Below are positions 60,935-64,000 of a DNA stretch of 64,000 nucleotides, piece by piece. This DNA comes from Plantactinospora sp. KBS50 (GTDB lineage Bacteria; Actinomycetota; Actinomycetes; Mycobacteriales; Micromonosporaceae): the NCBI RefSeq assembly GCF_002285795.1, contig NZ_CP022961.1, positions 6,600,501-6,664,500 on the forward strand, in the 5' to 3' direction. Each line of letters starts with the position of its first letter. Positions within the stretch are counted from its first letter, which is position 1. A program made the translations under genes and the position numbers. The notes under the pieces were generated by a model. The model was not told where the DNA came from. It did no database searches and saw only the letters and a list, made by a program, of their open reading frames with translations.

Positions 60935-62925
60935 TGACGACCCCGACCGCGACCAACGTCGCCCAAGGAGATGCACACGTCGACGTACAGGCAGGCGTAG
61001 TCCACGGTGACATCAACTTCTACCGGCTGCCGCCAAACCCGAGTCCGGAGGAGCAGTTCGCCTTCGCGCTGAAGTATCTCGACGCGCGAGTTCGTGATCA
61101 GGCGCGCGAGCTCATCGAAAAGGCTGTCGCCGGTGGGTACGTGACCACGGAGGTCCAGTTCTACCGGCTGATCGCCCTGTTGAGCGGACGCACCCTGCGC
61201 CAACTCGCCTCCGAGGAGCTGGATCGCCTCACCGCCATCTGCGCCAGCCTGCCCCATCTCGACGACCATGACGAGTGGACTGCGGGGTTGAAGGCAATCA
61301 TCCACCTCCTGGCCCCCGTTGGCGCCGCCGAGACGGATCTCGTGGTCAAAGAGATCGACGCGCTGAACCGGCGTCAACGCGACGGGATCTACGGCCACCT
61401 CGAGGCGCTACTCGAAGGCGCGATGCAAGAAGAGATGTGGCGGAAGTCCGTGGCCCTGGCCGACTCGCAGCGCATAGCGGAGGACCGATTCAACCGCGTC
61501 TGGAAGTTCTTTCATCCCACACCCGCGCAGCCTCGGACCCTACCGGTGCAACCCACTGCTGTTGCGCTGCGCGACTGGCTACGCGCCGGCGCTGGCGCGG
61601 CCGTGTTCACTCTCGCCGTGGTGCAGATGATCGTGCTGGTGACGGCCCGCGGCACGCTCGACCCGTTCCTCGGTCTACTCGCCGCCCTGGTTGGACTGGC
61701 CGCGTTTTGCGTCGGCGGGGCGGACCGGTACTACCGCGGGACACGGCTGCGCGCAAAGGAAGCCCAGATCCGTCCACCCCGGCAGCGGCGACGGGAGGCG
61801 CCACCGGGAGGCTTCGCCCGCAAGGTGGACCGGATCTTCGACCGCTACTTCCGCCGGTATGTGCCCGAAGGAATCGACCGAGCCCACTGGCTCGACCAGA
61901 CGGCGGGGATCCGCCGGCACCTCCGTGACGAGGTGGTCGAGCTCTATCGGGAACAGCGCATCGAGGCCGAACGGGTCGCCTGGCTCGTCCGACACCTGGT
62001 GGGAGATGTCCGAGGGCAATGGGAACGAGACACGCTGACCGCGTACCGCCAGCAGCTGCGTAACCCTGCCAGGACCAAGGCCCTCCACGTCGGGGGACTG
62101 GCCCTCCTTGCCGCGGGGAGCCTCTGGGCCGTTCCTGCCGTCGTGACCAGCGCCCCCTTGTCCGGCACAGGCTGGTTCCTGCTCGCGGTGGCGTCCGCGG
62201 TGCCGGCGGTGCGCTCGTCGTTTCGGATCGTCGCCGAGCATCGCCGGGTCGCCGACGAGCAAGCGGAACGCAACGACAAGGACATGGCCCGCTGGGCGGC
62301 ATACCACCGGTGGTGCCACAAGCTGTCCGACAAGCCGTCGGACACCGAGATGGCCACCTGGTTGGAAAGCGACCGCAAAGTCCTGGTCGACCAGGCCATG
62401 CAGCAGTACCGACTCCGCCCCAGCCAGGTAATCGCACACGCCTTCATCGAGGCGCCGGCACCCTCCTGCAAGAAGGCCCGCTACCCGCAAGGACCGTGGC
62501 GGTACTCCCGGTATCGCCTGCTGCTGTTTCTCCTCACCGACGACGGCGTCCGGCAGGTCAACATCGATCTCGACTTCGAAACCTCCGCAAGCCGCACCAC
62601 CCAACGGCTCAACTACCGTTTCGACGCCGTCGCCGCCGTACGGATCGACGGCATCGCCACCCGACAGCAGACCTTCGAGCTGACTCTGTTCAACGGAGAG
62701 CCCATCTCAATTCAAGTGAGCGATCCTGACAACGGGACGCTCCAGCACGACGAGAACCCAGCCAAGATCGCTGAGCTGTCGCTAGACGCCGCCGGGCTCA
62801 GTCACACCCTGCACGTCCTCGAAGGCGTCGCCGCCGAAGGCAAGGAATGGGTCAAACACCGACGCGACCGCGCAGACGAAAGGCTCGCCGACCTCGCGAG
62901 CGCCATACGCGGGCTGCTTGATTAG
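60931..62925 (+). CDS. four-helix membrane protein with N-terminal AHVxVQAG tag
   Basis: 664 aa from GTG 60931 (ATG 60934 alternative). Residues 9-28 (NVAQGDAHVDVQAGVVHGDI) match the nucleosidase tag in 11 of 20 positions. Residues 35-200 are helical. Two transmembrane pairs lie at about 219-239/243-263 and 387-408/411-429, separated by a 120-residue charged segment (FDRYFRRYVPEGIDRAHWLDQT). A C-terminal soluble domain (about 450-650) has beta-rich regions (RYSRYRLLLFLLTDDGVRQVNIDLDF). No known family was recognised. It is probably the membrane partner of the tagged nucleosidase. It may form a pore or anchor; that is inference. Confidence 0.8.
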   Translation: MMTTPTATNVAQGDAHVDVQAGVVHGDINFYRLPPNPSPEEQFAFALKYLDARVRDQARELIEKAVAGGYVTTEVQFYRLIALLSGRTLRQLASEELDRLTAICASLPHLDDHDEWTAGLKAIIHLLAPVGAAETDLVVKEIDALNRRQRDGIYGHLEALLEGAMQEEMWRKSVALADSQRIAEDRFNRVWKFFHPTPAQPRTLPVQPTAVALRDWLRAGAGAAVFTLAVVQMIVLVTARGTLDPFLGLLAALVGLAAFCVGGADRYYRGTRLRAKEAQIRPPRQRRREAPPGGFARKVDRIFDRYFRRYVPEGIDRAHWLDQTAGIRRHLRDEVVELYREQRIEAERVAWLVRHLVGDVRGQWERDTLTAYRQQLRNPARTKALHVGGLALLAAGSLWAVPAVVTSAPLSGTGWFLLAVASAVPAVRSSFRIVAEHRRVADEQAERNDKDMARWAAYHRWCHKLSDKPSDTEMATWLESDRKVLVDQAMQQYRLRPSQVIAHAFIEAPAPSCKKARYPQGPWRYSRYRLLLFLLTDDGVRQVNIDLDFETSASRTTQRLNYRFDAVAAVRIDGIATRQQTFELTLFNGEPISIQVSDPDNGTLQHDENPAKIAELSLDAAGLSHTLHVLEGVAAEGKEWVKHRRDRADERLADLASAIRGLLD

Positions 62926-62989
62926 GTTAGGGCGGTCTAAAATGCAGAGATTGGGTATGAGTAGACCGATTTGGTCGGTGCACCTTGAC

Positions 62990-63218
62990 GGTGGTCCAGG
63001 GCCAGCAGCAGCCCGAACTGGCCGAGACCGGCACCGGAGAGGTAATTCGGGAGTTGCCCGCCGCGGACGTCTACTGGGGAACCGACGGTCACATCCTGTG
63101 GCTCAACCGGGACATCGGCCAGGCCGTCCTGATCGACCAGGACGGGAGGACCGTCCGGCGGCAGGAGCTGCCGCCGGACCTGCCGCTCCAGAGTGTCCTG
63201 CAACTCGCCCCGAGCTGA
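62990..63218 (+). pseudogene. beta-propeller 3' fragment beyond the island
   Basis: VVQGQQQPELAETGTGEVIREL ... HILWLNRDIGQAVLIDQDGR ... LPLQSVLQLAPS, ending at 63218. It continues in sense from the 58458 fragment (GTSVVV-QGQQQ), giving the final blade. No start signal of its own is convincing, so it is probably a detached remnant. Confidence 0.6.
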
Positions 63219-63271
63219 CCCGCCGGACCGCTGCGACCACGGGCCCTCTGGATTCACGGGCCGGTGAAAGG

Positions 63272-63313
63272 CCGGTGCCCACCGAGCCCCGCGGAGGGCT
63301 CGGTGGGCACCGG
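63272..63313. terminator. hairpin between propeller remnant and fascin-fold gene
   Basis: Perfect 18-bp arms (CCGGTGCCCACCGAGCCC and complement) with a 6-nt loop, in the gap between convergent genes. Confidence 0.75.
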
Positions 63314-63327
63314 ATGGAGCTACCTGA

Positions 63328-64000
63328 TCAGACGGCCACGAAGTAGAACGACTCCCACGAGCCGAGCCCGTACGGCCAGGAGCAGTTGCCCGACTGGCAG
63401 ACAACCTGCCGCGAGGCGATCAGCGGGTTGGCGCCGCCGCTCTCCGCCGTCACGGCCCGACCGTTCGCGTTGGCCACGATGAATCGGCTGCCGTCCGGGT
63501 TGTAGTCCCAGTTCAGGAGCCACTCCCAGGCGCCGATCGAGGTGCCGCGGGCGATCAGCGCCTTGCTTCCGGCGCTCTCGGCGGTCACGTACCTGCCGTT
63601 CGCCTGCGCCCGCAGGCCGAACCAGCCGTCACCCTGGTCGACGTAGTCGAACTTCTCCCAACCGCCCACGCTCGTGCTGCGGGCGATCAGCGGGTTCGCG
63701 CCGCCGTTCTCCGCGGTCACGTACCTGCCGTTGGCCTTGGCCCTGATGGCCACGGTCGGGTTCTTGGCCAGGAAGTTGAACTTCTCCCAGCCACCGATGC
63801 TGGTGCTGCGGGCGATCAGCGCCTTGCCGCCGCCGCTGTCCGCGGTCACGTACCTGCCGTTGGCGTTCGCCTTGAACGCGATGCTGCCGTCGGCGTTGTC
63901 GACGATGGTGAACTTCTCCCAGCCACCGACGCTCGTGCTGCGGGCGATCAGCGGGTTCGCGCCGCCGTTCTCGGCGGTCACGTACCTGCCGTTGGCCTTC
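63328..64000 (-). CDS. fascin-like beta-trefoil repeat protein, C-terminal part
   Basis: At least 224 residues; the N-terminus lies beyond the window end. Five tandem modules of about 43 aa carry ANGRYVTAE/DxGGxxPLIARSTSxGGWEKF, the repeat of fascin/actin-crosslinker-type beta-trefoils. The final module has a Cys pair (VVCQSGNCSW). In actinomycetes such domains occur at the ends of secreted glycoside hydrolases, binding carbohydrates. At DNA level modules about 258 bp apart are almost identical (63650-63740 and 63909-64000), a sign of recent duplication or gene conversion. Confidence 0.78.
   Translation of the reverse strand, partial: KANGRYVTAENGGANPLIARSTSVGGWEKFTIVDNADGSIAFKANANGRYVTADSGGGKALIARSTSIGGWEKFNFLAKNPTVAIRAKANGRYVTAENGGANPLIARSTSVGGWEKFDYVDQGDGWFGLRAQANGRYVTAESAGSKALIARGTSIGAWEWLLNWDYNPDGSRFIVANANGRAVTAESGGANPLIASRQVVCQSGNCSWPYGLGSWESFYFVAV

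Noticed and set aside
58969-62985. Prophage or conjugative element
   Set aside because: No structural, replication, integrase or transfer genes; only the three-gene operon is present.
1-64000. tRNA or rRNA genes
   Set aside because: No clear cloverleaf or rRNA signature was seen by eye on reading; a tRNA scan would settle it.

Overview
The window is high-GC actinobacterial chromosome, most likely from the Micromonosporaceae. Most genes use codons ending in G or C, GTG starts and GTGA/ATGA overlaps are common, and a Bpa/PafE-type proteasome activator is present. The block ino1 - padR - DUF5318 gene - ponA-type PBP - GT87 protein - rpsF-ssb-rpsR-rplI - dnaB matches, from general knowledge, the Mycobacterium tuberculosis Rv0046c-Rv0058 neighbourhood near oriC. 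No rRNA, tRNA, CRISPR array or recognisable transposase was seen.

Layout. 1-1.34 kb: a DUF433 antitoxin and frameshifted PIN-like toxin lie between perfect 45-bp direct repeats that duplicate the 3' end of a metallopeptidase gene. 1.3-12.7 kb: housekeeping and accessory genes (OsmC, SerS, two HAD phosphatases, proteasome activator Bpa, esterase, ABC-type binding lipoprotein, DDAH with a divergent Lrp regulator, LuxR regulator, two lipoproteins). 12.9-21.9 kb: a YbjN-like protein whose C-terminus copies that of Bpa, then molybdenum-cofactor genes (mobA, fdhD, moaA, moaD) mixed with DUF4192, GNAT, fructosamine-kinase and phosphoesterase genes. 22-33.6 kb: an EndoQ-UvrD fusion, membrane proteins, an AAA ATPase, and the moaC-mog-moeA-moaE run. 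34-46.2 kb: a membrane GGDEF-EAL protein, a repeat-rich membrane protein, dnaB with two inteins, a disordered membrane protein and the rplI/rpsR/ssb/rpsF operon. 46.9-57.7 kb: Nfo, two large membrane proteins, the bifunctional PBP, DUF5318, PadR and Ino1. 57.9-64 kb: Ogt, a beta-propeller pseudogene split by a 4-kb island, and the 3' end of a secreted fascin-fold gene.

Most notable is the island at about 58.97-62.98 kb. It holds three overlapping genes: a NUDIX/NrtR-type regulator, an MTAN-type nucleosidase, and a four-helix membrane protein. The last two share a roughly 20-residue AHVxVQAGxxxG tag, which suggests that they assemble together. With a nucleotide-cleaving enzyme, a membrane partner and a separate regulator, the operon looks like an uncharacterised conflict or abortive-infection module. 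It has been inserted into another gene.

Other strong points: DnaB carries a class-3-like intein (Ala1, Trp/Cys/Thr signature) in its P-loop and a class-1 intein downstream, and every endonuclease motif I can see has lost its catalytic acid. The YbjN-like protein ends GHRTGMYL where Bpa ends GHSTGQYL, so it may be a proteasome ligand. A perfect 23-bp PadR-type operator precedes padR-ino1. Functions are read from motifs without database searches; start sites are chosen from Shine-Dalgarno sequences and overlaps.
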